32,834 bases of DNA from an uncultured Flavobacteriaceae bacterium (lineage in GTDB: Bacteria > Bacteroidota > Bacteroidia > Flavobacteriales > Flavobacteriaceae). The DNA is taken from NCBI GenBank assembly GCA_937930675.1, contig CALHCC010000096.1, positions 1 through 32,834 of the forward strand, written 5' to 3'. Each line of letters starts with the position of its first letter. Position 1 is the first letter of the stretch. The notes under the pieces are model-generated. The model had not been told where the DNA came from, did no database searches, and saw nothing but the letters and a program-made list of their open reading frames with translations. This document shows, one piece after another, positions 10,601 through 16,655 of this stretch. A program made the translations under genes and the position numbers.

Positions 10601-10726
10601 ATGAATCAAAGCATCATAGGTAGTTTCTAGGGTAAAGAACATAGCGGTTCCATGAAAAACCAACCCTACGAGTAGGGCTACAATTAAATACTTGTTGGTA
10701 TTAGGCTTCATGATTCTTTTTCGCAA
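7646..10726 (-). CDS. Large polytopic GT-C-like membrane protein (PTPS-related domain) with NTF2-like and FxLYD-like C-terminal domains
   Basis: 1026 residues. Residues 12-430 hold about 10-12 membrane helices. The first large loop carries ETTYDALIHLFFADHYA (34-50) and WYTGFTVMSYPPL (61-73), which match the '6-pyruvoyl-tetrahydropterin synthase-related' membrane family; that family resembles GT-C glycosyltransferases, and Asp38 would be the candidate catalytic acid. Residues 431-555 are soluble. Two more helices follow (about 560-580 and 608-632), then an NTF2-like domain (about 640-745) and two Ig-like domains (about 785-865 and 900-985); the first, with MIGEIQNIDNTPADVVLNAT, resembles FxLYD. 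The role is inferred: transfer of a polyprenyl-phosphate-linked sugar to a glycan on the periplasmic side. It is first gene of a three-gene operon. Met6 is an equally good start. Confidence 0.7.
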   Translation of the reverse strand: MRKRIMKPNTNKYLIVALLVGLVFHGTAMFFTLETTYDALIHLFFADHYAHNWFEPWNFKWYTGFTVMSYPPLVHQSIALLSLIGGLKFGLFSLTLIAVVLFITGIYRFSLLITQNRTSAGYAALVAILSSTFIETLHLFGQLPSIIGLSILCHALPEIYLWLTRGKLKYFFKAISLISVTVTSHHVTPIFGMVFFIFPLIGTAVIEMAAQETQDLKQVTFIHFLTSFKKLFKRILAFGISSLFMIISCLLPYWINTKNNPITQVPIPHGSRDHFLEVTSSGLAFFVIPWGILLFILPYVFYRYYSKKFICFGLSISMLTLLGTGGTTPLPKLILGANAFNILTLDRFTLWAAIMAIPMTGEFIYRFAEGDIKQAIQKKTSAVYHRILGGVLAFLFLFMAVFTISLGYFRPSQPAKIKMLPIVNFLNQDQHDQWRYLTLGFGDQMAWLGSNTQALSVDGNYHSARRLPELTTRAIERLENSKFKGIEGLGSLQQFLTVPEKYHLKYIFSNDKFYDPVLYFCGWQRLRQLENGIMVWEKLNIPPMGVILPRIDVATWQKIHWGVVPLLTAFIALILNLQTLVSRTFKIKKVVQKKHSTSLVYVYKKPWKLAMVLQGWAVVLLSIIAYSCYLFYIKNDAQRTPTNATLAYFDHLDFKRFKKAYHLINPKNDIGMDQYMLEISVTDGLLSSYAKMEAITVNVVKQTDTTATVKVNTEWITALEIIKDSCFKDLEKIHKKWYVNVEEKNKDLPPDQLYVENIPKFHNQGRRRITTEQTHHEDILKQPKLRILSARLIKKKEQFYMIGEIQNIDNTPADVVLNATLYNHNNVKLGNYSAKDVLKHKLLPKEITSFKIDFEGIAWLKATDKSPKTFNPKEFTPVDFADIPTKFDLHAAGNVTGTDLYKKTAISNVNIHSKYLTGTLYNSGTSEATIPQLIISYYNQQQELINVDHQFLISGIRQQRKLNFTHPLPSLNDVQIINSSLEHCFVNGLPNNTQPSNQEKLSFIKTNLPHIPFIKIEVNTYTGIPY

Positions 10727-10764
10727 TTTCTTATAGACTAAATATACTATAAAGTTTTGGAGCT

Positions 10765-10905
10765 CTAAAAGTTAATTCGTCGAACTTTTGTCCGTTTATC
10801 TACTTTGTTGGTATCGATGAAAGAAATGGATGGAACATAAAAATTCATTGGTCTAAACAAAGCTACAACTGGTCTAATAACTTGAAAGTAAGCCTCAGTT
10901 CTCAT
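10765..10905 (-). CDS. Doubtful 46-residue ORF upstream of the GT-C gene
   Basis: An ATG at 10905-10903 opens a 46-codon frame to TAG at 10767-10765, 38 nt before the GT-C start. The product begins MRTEAYFQVIRPVVALF and ends in a basic tail, TKVRRINF. It has no recognised family. A consensus -7 element (10858-10865) lies inside this ORF, so if that promoter is used, the ORF is not on the transcript. I give it as a candidate only. Confidence 0.2.
   Translation of the reverse strand: MRTEAYFQVIRPVVALFRPMNFYVPSISFIDTNKVDKRTKVRRINF
10858..10865 (-). promoter_or_regulatory. Candidate -7 element for the GT-C/hydrolase operon
   Basis: On the minus strand this reads TAGCTTTG, an exact TAnnTTTG match, about 130 nt before the GT-C start. 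No TTG is seen at the -33 distance. It would give a leader of roughly 120 nt. Confidence 0.4.
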
Positions 10906-10938
10906 GTAATTTTAAGGTATCATTAAAATCAAAATATT

Positions 10939-11694
10939 ATGAAAACTGGAATCATCATACCTTGTTATAACGAAGCAAACAGATTGGCTGTAGCTACTTT
11001 TATTAATTTTGCAAACACACATCAAGACTATCATTTATGTTTTGTGAACGATGGGAGTTCTGATCACACGTTAGAAGTTTTACAAAACATAGAACAAGCA
11101 TGTTACGGAAATGTAAGTACCATAGATGTTAAAATAAATGCAGGAAAGGCTGCTACTGTTAGAACAGGAGTGAAATATTTAAATAGAATGAAGACCATAA
11201 ATACTATAGGGTTTATGGACGCAGATTTATCTACAGACTTTAACGATTTTAAAAACTTGGTGACTACCTTAAGAAATAATGAAGATTTGTCTTTAGTATA
11301 TGGTTCTAGAGGAAAAGGAGAAGGAGCTATTAAGAGAACTGTTTTTAGAAGCCTATTTTCTAAAATGGTAAAAATGATTGTGTTTTTAATTTTAGGATTG
11401 CCTATTGAAGATACACAATGTGGAGCCAAAGTATTTAAGAAAGAAATTATAGGAGTAGCCTATGGTAAAAAGTTTTTAACGCGTTGGTTGTTTGATGTAG
11501 AAATTTTTATGAGATTAAAAAAATACTACGGACAACAACAAATTATGAATAAAATGTATGAGCAACCTTTACAAAGATGGGAACATGCAGAAGATTCTAA
11601 ACTAGGTGTAAAAGATGCTTTGAAAATACCGTATATGTTATTGTCTATTTGGTTTTCGTACAATTTTAATTCACTAGTATATACCATTTCTTAA
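10939..11694 (+). CDS. Family 2 glycosyltransferase, dolichyl/polyprenyl-phosphate sugar synthase type
   Basis: 251 residues, GT-A fold. The N-terminus GIIIPCYNEANRL, the NDGSSD nucleotide-binding stretch (37-42), the metal-binding DADLS at 94-98 (DxD equivalent) and DTQCGAKVF at 158-166 are hallmarks of the Alg5/DPM1-like GT2 branch. These enzymes make polyprenyl-phosphate-linked glucose, mannose or related sugars at the cytoplasmic face. One hydrophobic stretch at about 144-156 may sit against the membrane; the C-terminal membrane pair found in GtrB-type enzymes is absent. Divergence from the operon encoding a GT-C-like protein fits, because GT-C enzymes use lipid-phosphate sugars as donors. 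The sugar is not determinable. Upstream TTG at 10882-10884 and TAATTTTA at 10907-10914 (one mismatch, 22-nt spacer) form a weak promoter candidate. Confidence 0.88.
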   Translation: MKTGIIIPCYNEANRLAVATFINFANTHQDYHLCFVNDGSSDHTLEVLQNIEQACYGNVSTIDVKINAGKAATVRTGVKYLNRMKTINTIGFMDADLSTDFNDFKNLVTTLRNNEDLSLVYGSRGKGEGAIKRTVFRSLFSKMVKMIVFLILGLPIEDTQCGAKVFKKEIIGVAYGKKFLTRWLFDVEIFMRLKKYYGQQQIMNKMYEQPLQRWEHAEDSKLGVKDALKIPYMLLSIWFSYNFNSLVYTIS

Positions 11695-12008
11695 ATATTT
11701 TGTCAATATAATCGAAATATGCATTTTTCTTGAAAATGAATTACTCCAATTATTCTTTATAATTTCATTTTAATGGAAATGGAAAATACTGCTTTTAGCT
11801 TTTAGTAGTTATTTTTTGAATGTATTGAGTTAATAATAGTTGAAAAAGAAATCCCAAGATTTATTAGATTTAAATCTTGGGATTCTATTCTTGATCTTAT
11901 TTTCCAAATATATTTTGAAAATTCTGTGTAGAATTGTATCTATATAATAGCAAATATTGTAACATTTATTATAAATTGACTACTACTACTACTATTAAAA
12001 ATACAAAT
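11695..12008. other. Intergenic region between convergent genes
   Basis: 314 nt between the GT2 and outer-membrane barrel stops. It holds the hairpin at 11850-11884 and a short trinucleotide repeat, (ACT)5 at 11979-11993. No ORF with coding character and no RNA gene was seen. Confidence 0.7.
11850..11884 (+). terminator. Hairpin terminator after the GT2 gene, possibly bidirectional
   Basis: A perfect 14-bp inverted repeat, AATCCCAAGATTTA and its complement, surrounds a 7-nt loop and is followed by a T-rich stretch. It lies between convergent genes and could stop both. It has the same 14-7-14 geometry as the hairpin at 3599-3633 with unrelated sequence. Confidence 0.7.
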
Positions 12009-12695
12009 TTAAAAGTTATACATAAGTTGTATTCCTGTTGAAATTATATCTATTTTTTGTTCAGTATCAATTCCTTGAATGATAAATTCAGAATTTGTAG
12101 CAAAATAGCTTGAGTATACCCCTAAACCAAACGTCTTATTTATATTGTAGTTTAAAGAAACTTTACCTTGATAGGCAAAAGAGTTTTGAGAGCCACTAGA
12201 TCTTATTTCTCTATAAGGAGAAGAACTAGCTACTGTTATGTATTCTTTTGCTCTTTGGAAATTAACAATCCCAAATCCAAGTTGCCCTTGGATATAAAAT
12301 TTATTATTTAAACTAACAGAATATTCAGGAGCTATTAAGAACGATAAAAGCGAATGACTTCCACTCTTAATGGAAACGCTATTGTAGGAAGGGTTTGAAT
12401 TTAAAGATTTTTCCGCTTTTTTACTAGCATCAGTTGCTTGAGTATTGTAATTTAAAATAATTCCAATACCAAAATTATTTGCTAATTTATAGGAAATATC
12501 AACAGCTCCATTATATCCATTTTTAGCATAACCTGAACCCGAATCTTCTGTTGATTTAAAATCACTTAGCGGAAATGTAATTCCATTAGAGAGTCTTAGA
12601 GTGAACTTTTTTTCACTGTCATTAGAAACTCCATTTTGTGCTGTAAGTGTATTTGTTGAATAAATACACAATATAATAAATAATATTTTTTTCAT
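12009..12695 (-). CDS. Small outer-membrane beta-barrel protein
   Basis: 228 residues with a signal peptide, MKKILFIILCIYSTNTLTAQ, cut after residue 20. The mature part alternates polar and hydrophobic residues with glycine turns (LSNGITFPLSDF, YNGAVDISYKLANNFGIGII) and ends in an aromatic strand, IDIISTGIQLMYNF, with the terminal Phe used by the BAM assembly machinery. This is the pattern of the 8-stranded OmpA/OmpW-like 'outer membrane beta-barrel' families of Bacteroidota. It starts 5 nt after the carbonic anhydrase stop, so the two are co-transcribed. I infer a channel or surface partner for that enzyme; no substrate can be assigned. Confidence 0.82.
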   Translation of the reverse strand: MKKILFIILCIYSTNTLTAQNGVSNDSEKKFTLRLSNGITFPLSDFKSTEDSGSGYAKNGYNGAVDISYKLANNFGIGIILNYNTQATDASKKAEKSLNSNPSYNSVSIKSGSHSLLSFLIAPEYSVSLNNKFYIQGQLGFGIVNFQRAKEYITVASSSPYREIRSSGSQNSFAYQGKVSLNYNINKTFGLGVYSSYFATNSEFIIQGIDTEQKIDIISTGIQLMYNF

Positions 12696-12700
12696 ATTTA

Positions 12701-13474
12701 TTATATTTTTTCTAATACAGTTCTACCATTCAATGGTTGAATAGGTCGTGCATTAATGTTGTGTGTTTCCTCAAATTTAGCGATTTGTTCTATTGAAACA
12801 TCTACCTTGTCTTTTAACAAAATCCATCTTAAACCCTCAGTACACGGAGGTGTAGTTAAAGAACCTGTATAAGTATAATAGTTACGATTTGACGGTAAAA
12901 GATTATCTAAATCTATAGTTGTAGTTGTAGTTATTTCATTATTTTCTGTAGATGGAAAATTCTCTAAATAAGATTTAATAAAATTATTAGGAGTTGTTCC
13001 ATTAGCATTTAACATAATACCTACAACTGCTAAATTTTTAGTAATTGGATCTTGATGTACTAGATGTATCTCCATTTCATCTGTTTCTCCATCAATTTCA
13101 TGTTCACTATGTGTGTGATAATGAAATTGTAAGAATTCATAAGTTATACCATCAATAATCATATTGTTGGTTTTTGCAGCATCTCTATTAACCTGTACTG
13201 TATGACCGTTATCAACAATTTTAATATCAAAAGCATTGTAGTCAAAAGTTATATCTGATAGATTTACCGACTTTATAGTCTTTGTAGTTTCGATATTGAT
13301 TGGAGTTTGAATGACACCACCACAATCAGTATAACCTGAATTTTGCCACACTGTATTTTCATAATTCCACTCTGGAGAATTTCTTTCAACTGTTACTTCT
13401 TCTTTTTGACAAGAGGATGCTAAAATTCCTGAAATTGCAACCACTAAAATTGGCAATAAATAATTTTTGTTCAT
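12701..13474 (-). CDS. Alpha-class carbonic anhydrase, predicted surface lipoprotein
   Basis: 257 residues. It interconverts CO2 and bicarbonate using zinc. Zinc ligands are His118 and His120 (QFHYH) and His137 (MEIHLVH). Glu124 (SEH) and Thr207 (GSLTTPP) match the catalytic Glu-Thr gate, and QTPINIE (56-62) matches the family's QSPINI. Cys51 and Cys211 are placed to form the disulfide typical of secreted bacterial enzymes. The N-terminus is a lipoprotein signal ending ILASSC, with acylated Cys22 followed by QKEE. This resembles the Q-K-D-D-E lipoprotein export signal described for Capnocytophaga surface lipoproteins, so the enzyme is probably on the cell surface. It heads a two-gene operon with an outer-membrane barrel. 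Length is normal and all catalytic residues are present. Confidence 0.92.
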   Translation of the reverse strand: MNKNYLLPILVVAISGILASSCQKEEVTVERNSPEWNYENTVWQNSGYTDCGGVIQTPINIETTKTIKSVNLSDITFDYNAFDIKIVDNGHTVQVNRDAAKTNNMIIDGITYEFLQFHYHTHSEHEIDGETDEMEIHLVHQDPITKNLAVVGIMLNANGTTPNNFIKSYLENFPSTENNEITTTTTIDLDNLLPSNRNYYTYTGSLTTPPCTEGLRWILLKDKVDVSIEQIAKFEETHNINARPIQPLNGRTVLEKI

Positions 13475-13932
13475 TTCTATTTTTTTTTTAATGAACGCGA
13501 ATATATTTTTTTTTTAGGGAAAAACTAAATATTACTAGTAATATTTAGTTTTTAGAACGTAAATTTATTTTGTGTTTTACACTAAAAATAAGTCTAAGTT
13601 TATTATGAATTTATTGTTTTAAATCGTTTTGTGGTTAATGCGAGGAGATTAAAATTCTAAGATTGGATTATTTAAATAAACCTAAGCATTTTTTTCTTCG
13701 TTTGTGTCTTCTAATATTTTGCTAGCAGGATAAGATAACAACCAGTATGAGTATAGGAATGTTTTCTTAGGTGTATTTTCCTAATTAAATTACAAATCCT
13801 CGTTTTCATATGTATATCATAGTATTAGTAATGGAAATCTATGCTTCGTTTTTTTTATTTATTGTTAGTCATAAAGCTAGGGTTAATTTACTGACTAATT
13901 TTGTTTTTTAGGTTAAGTGTTTTTGAATGTGT
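13475..13932. other. 458-nt intergenic region upstream of the carbonic anhydrase
   Basis: It contains two 10-nt T tracts (13480-13489 and 13506-13515), the 34-bp palindrome at 13520-13553 and a plus-strand TAATTTTG at 13896-13903 that faces into the DUF389 gene. No TAnnTTTG was found on the minus strand before the carbonic anhydrase. A 33-codon hydrophobic plus-strand ORF (13810-13911) is not convincing. No RNA gene was recognised. Confidence 0.6.
13520..13553. repeat. 34-bp perfect palindrome upstream of the carbonic anhydrase
   Basis: The half-site is AAAAACTAAATATTACT, followed by its exact complement; the centre is ACTAGT at 13534-13539. There is no spacer. It lies 46 nt before the carbonic anhydrase ATG. 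It could be an operator for a dimeric regulator, or a terminator for the DUF389 operon 380 nt upstream. The stem is very AT-rich, which weakens the terminator reading. Confidence 0.75.
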
Positions 13933-15363
13933 TTATTTGAGATTGCCTTTTACTTCTATGTTAAAATTGTTTAATCGGGTTTTTAACCATTCAGAGAGTT
14001 GTTGTTTCATTTCTAATCTGTTGTTAATAGAATCTTTCCATTGAGTTTCAAAAACAATTAGCGTATCTACTTTACTAAAATTGGTTTCTACTTTGGTGGC
14101 ATAACTCATTTTTTGCAACCCTTTGTAAAGGATTTTCGCTTCTTGGCTAATTTGTAAAAACGGAATTTGTTGTTTGCGTAATTTTTGTAGTGTTCTATCT
14201 TTCTCAATAATCAATGCATTCTTTTGCTGTATAATTTCATCTTTGGATGCAATTAAGTTCTGATTTTTGATATAAGAGTTTTTAATGGTATTGATTTCAT
14301 CTTGTAAAATAGAAGCTTTATCGTCTTGTTGAATGATTAATGAAGAGTTAGGAATGTTAAACTCTTCCATTCGGTTAGACCATATTTTCTTTTGATTTTC
14401 ATCAATATTTGTTCCTAAAACTACAATTTTAATAGTTTTGCTGTTGTAATCAATATTGGAATTAATAATACCTGCTCCTGTTTTTTCTTGTAGTTGTTCT
14501 ATAAAAGTAGTAGCACATCTATGGTATTGATTTTCTTGAAATAGCAAATAAAATTGATAAATACTAAATCCAATAATCAAGGTGGCAGTAATTCCTGCTA
14601 TTTGTGCAATTCTTTTTCGTTTAGCTTGATTAATGTATTTAACCATAGGAAAACGTAAAAACTTTACCACCACAAAGGTTGCTAAGGCAATAAAAATAGC
14701 ATTAATTACAAATAAAAATAGAGCTCCAAAAAAGTAATCTAAATTCCAAGTAGCCAATCCAAAACCTGCAGTACACAAAGGAGGCATTAAGGCGGTAGCA
14801 ATGGCTACACCCGAAATGGTTGTGGTCATTTCAGATTTTCTACTAAAGGCAAGAATAATGGCCAATCCACCCGCTAGGGCAATTAACACGTCTCGAACAT
14901 CTGGAGCCGTTCTGGCAATAATCTCTGGAGTTGCTTCTTGAAACAAAGGAATGCTAAAAAATAAAAAGGAGGTACTAATACTTAGTCCAACCATCACTCC
15001 TAAGTTTACTAAAGACCTTCTTAGTGTATCAATGTCATTAATACCAATAGAAAGTCCTAAACCTAGGATCGGTCCCATTAAGGGAGATACAAGCATGGCT
15101 CCAATAACTACGGCAGTAGAACTTACATTTAAACCAATGGAAGCGATAAAAATAGAAAATACCAATACCCAAGCATTGTGGCTTCTTACAGGAATACCCG
15201 CTTTAATTTTGGTAATGGTTAGTTCTTTATCGGTCTCTTCTCTAATATTTAAAAGATCGGTTAAAAAAGTTTTAAAGGCACTGTAAAAACCTTTAAATTC
15301 TTGTTTTACTTCGTCTTTTTTTTGATTTAATTGTTCGTCACTATTTTCAGAATTAGTTGTCAT
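13933..15363 (-). CDS. DUF389 / TIGR00341-family membrane protein
   Basis: 476 residues. The N-terminal 50 residues are charged and cytoplasmic. Residues about 62-275 hold seven or so membrane helices with the family's conserved loops: SSTAVVIGAMLVSPLMGPI (81-99), FSRKSEMTTTISGVAIATAL (173-192) and PPLCTAGFG. The C-terminal 200 residues are soluble, with a coiled-coil-like stretch at about 345-395 (ILQDEINTIKNSYIKNQN). This family is widespread and its function is not established. The C-terminal extension is longer than in minimal family members. It is the last gene of the five-gene minus operon; its start overlaps the SprT-like gene by 11 nt. Confidence 0.85.
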   Translation of the reverse strand: MTTNSENSDEQLNQKKDEVKQEFKGFYSAFKTFLTDLLNIREETDKELTITKIKAGIPVRSHNAWVLVFSIFIASIGLNVSSTAVVIGAMLVSPLMGPILGLGLSIGINDIDTLRRSLVNLGVMVGLSISTSFLFFSIPLFQEATPEIIARTAPDVRDVLIALAGGLAIILAFSRKSEMTTTISGVAIATALMPPLCTAGFGLATWNLDYFFGALFLFVINAIFIALATFVVVKFLRFPMVKYINQAKRKRIAQIAGITATLIIGFSIYQFYLLFQENQYHRCATTFIEQLQEKTGAGIINSNIDYNSKTIKIVVLGTNIDENQKKIWSNRMEEFNIPNSSLIIQQDDKASILQDEINTIKNSYIKNQNLIASKDEIIQQKNALIIEKDRTLQKLRKQQIPFLQISQEAKILYKGLQKMSYATKVETNFSKVDTLIVFETQWKDSINNRLEMKQQLSEWLKTRLNNFNIEVKGNLK

Positions 15364-15970
15364 AGGAATCTTTTAAGGAATCAATAATAGTTACAGAAGC
15401 ATTTCCCCTTATTAAATATTTTTTATTGGTTTTAAGTTCTAAACATTCGTAACGTGTTCGTCTTTTGTTTAATATCTTAAAAATTCTGTTTTGTAATTTA
15501 AATAAAGTTCCAAGTTCTAAATCAAATATAAAACAATTATGGTTATCTGTTGTTTTATTTTGTTTTTGTAGGTAAGCAGATAGTTTTGTATCTGTATCTG
15601 TAGTGGCTTTTGGATTGATAAAATGCTTAGCTAACAACTTAAGTAAGTGCTCATCAAAAATAGTAGGTATTAAAAAAGGGAGCATTAACAATTTAAAGTT
15701 TTGTTTCCATTCCGTGCCATGAGGTCTTGCTTTTGGCGTTTTTATATAGGTTTCTAAATGGGCAATTTCGTGTACCAAGGTAATTAAAAATTGCTCTTTA
15801 GATAGGTTGTTGTTAATGGTAATGGTAGGAAGTGGAGCAGTGGCTCTAAAATCGCCCCTTTTTGTTTTTCTGCCTCCCACTATTTTTAGCGTAAACTGAT
15901 AGTTGTTTAACAGTTGATTTAAGGGCAAACGAGCATGTATAGGGATGTATGGTTCTAATTTTGCAATCAT
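15353..15970 (-). CDS. SprT-like zinc metalloprotease-fold protein
   Basis: 205 residues. The zinc site is HEIAH at 67-71 with a third ligand His84 in RPHGTEWKQNF, the SprT/Spartan arrangement of HExxH followed by HGxxW. Glu68 is the catalytic base. Eukaryotic Spartan cleaves DNA-protein crosslinks; the bacterial SprT role is little known. Many SprT proteins end in a zinc ribbon with four cysteines. Here residues about 140-205 instead form a beta-rich region with a single Cys (YECLELKTNKKYLIRG), so the ribbon fold may persist without zinc. No signal peptide is seen, so it is cytoplasmic. It begins one base after the SDR gene. Confidence 0.85.
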   Translation of the reverse strand: MIAKLEPYIPIHARLPLNQLLNNYQFTLKIVGGRKTKRGDFRATAPLPTITINNNLSKEQFLITLVHEIAHLETYIKTPKARPHGTEWKQNFKLLMLPFLIPTIFDEHLLKLLAKHFINPKATTDTDTKLSAYLQKQNKTTDNHNCFIFDLELGTLFKLQNRIFKILNKRRTRYECLELKTNKKYLIRGNASVTIIDSLKDSYDN

Positions 15971-15971
15971 A

Positions 15972-16655
15972 TTAAGGATTGGTGGTGGAAACCTCTAATA
16001 CTTTTCCGTTGTAAAATTGATGCCCTGTACAGGTAAAATCGTAAATATACGCTGCCATTTTATTAGGAGTTATAGGGGCTTTGTAACCAGGAAAAGCCTC
16101 TTCTAACATTTCTGTTTGTACAGCTCCTAAAGCTAGAACATTAAAAGCTATTTGTTGTTCTTTGTATTCTTCTGCTAATAACTCTGATAAGGTAATAACA
16201 GCTCCTTTAGAAGAGCTATACGCAGCCAAACCAGGGAATTTAAGGCTCCCGTTTACACCACCTATACTACTAATGGTAACTACATGGCTATTGGGGATTA
16301 AAAAAGGAATCACTTTTTGAGTAAGCAAAGCCACAGAAAAAACATTTACTTGGTATACCTCTTTAAAATCTTGCGTAGAAAGTTCTGCAAAGGGTTTATT
16401 AATTAGTTTGCCTGCATTGTGAATTAATGCAGAGATTTTAATTTTATGTGTTTGTAAATAGTGTGTTAGTTGTTCTAATTCTTGTTCTTTAGCTAAATCT
16501 ATTCCAAAAGTTTTAATGTTTGGATGCCTAAGAACCTCTAATGTTTTTGTATTTCTAGAAATGGCTAAAACGGTGTAGTCGTTTTGGACAAAAATTTGTG
16601 CCAATTCAAAGCCAATACCTCTGCTGGTTCCTGTAATAATAACTGTTTTATTCAT
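15972..16655 (-). CDS. Short-chain dehydrogenase/reductase (SDR)
   Basis: 227 residues, a complete but short classical SDR. The cofactor motif is TGTSRGIG (8-15) with Arg34 (ISRN) after beta-2, suggesting NADP(H). NAG is at 80-82, the structural Asn at 104 (VNVFS), and the active site is Ser130, Tyr146 and Lys150 (AAYSSSK). The C-terminal substrate-binding segment is brief, so the substrate cannot be guessed. It overlaps the preceding lipoprotein gene by 8 nt in the five-gene operon. The neighbours do not point to one pathway. Confidence 0.9.
   Translation of the reverse strand: MNKTVIITGTSRGIGFELAQIFVQNDYTVLAISRNTKTLEVLRHPNIKTFGIDLAKEQELEQLTHYLQTHKIKISALIHNAGKLINKPFAELSTQDFKEVYQVNVFSVALLTQKVIPFLIPNSHVVTISSIGGVNGSLKFPGLAAYSSSKGAVITLSELLAEEYKEQQIAFNVLALGAVQTEMLEEAFPGYKAPITPNKMAAYIYDFTCTGHQFYNGKVLEVSTTNP

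Noticed and set aside
11979-11993. (ACT)5 repeat as a phase-variation tract
   Set aside because: Only five units, located after stop codons of both flanking genes, so length change would alter no reading frame or promoter.
13810-13911. 33-codon hydrophobic ORF upstream of the carbonic anhydrase
   Set aside because: Very short, poly-Phe from T-rich DNA, and nothing supports its expression.
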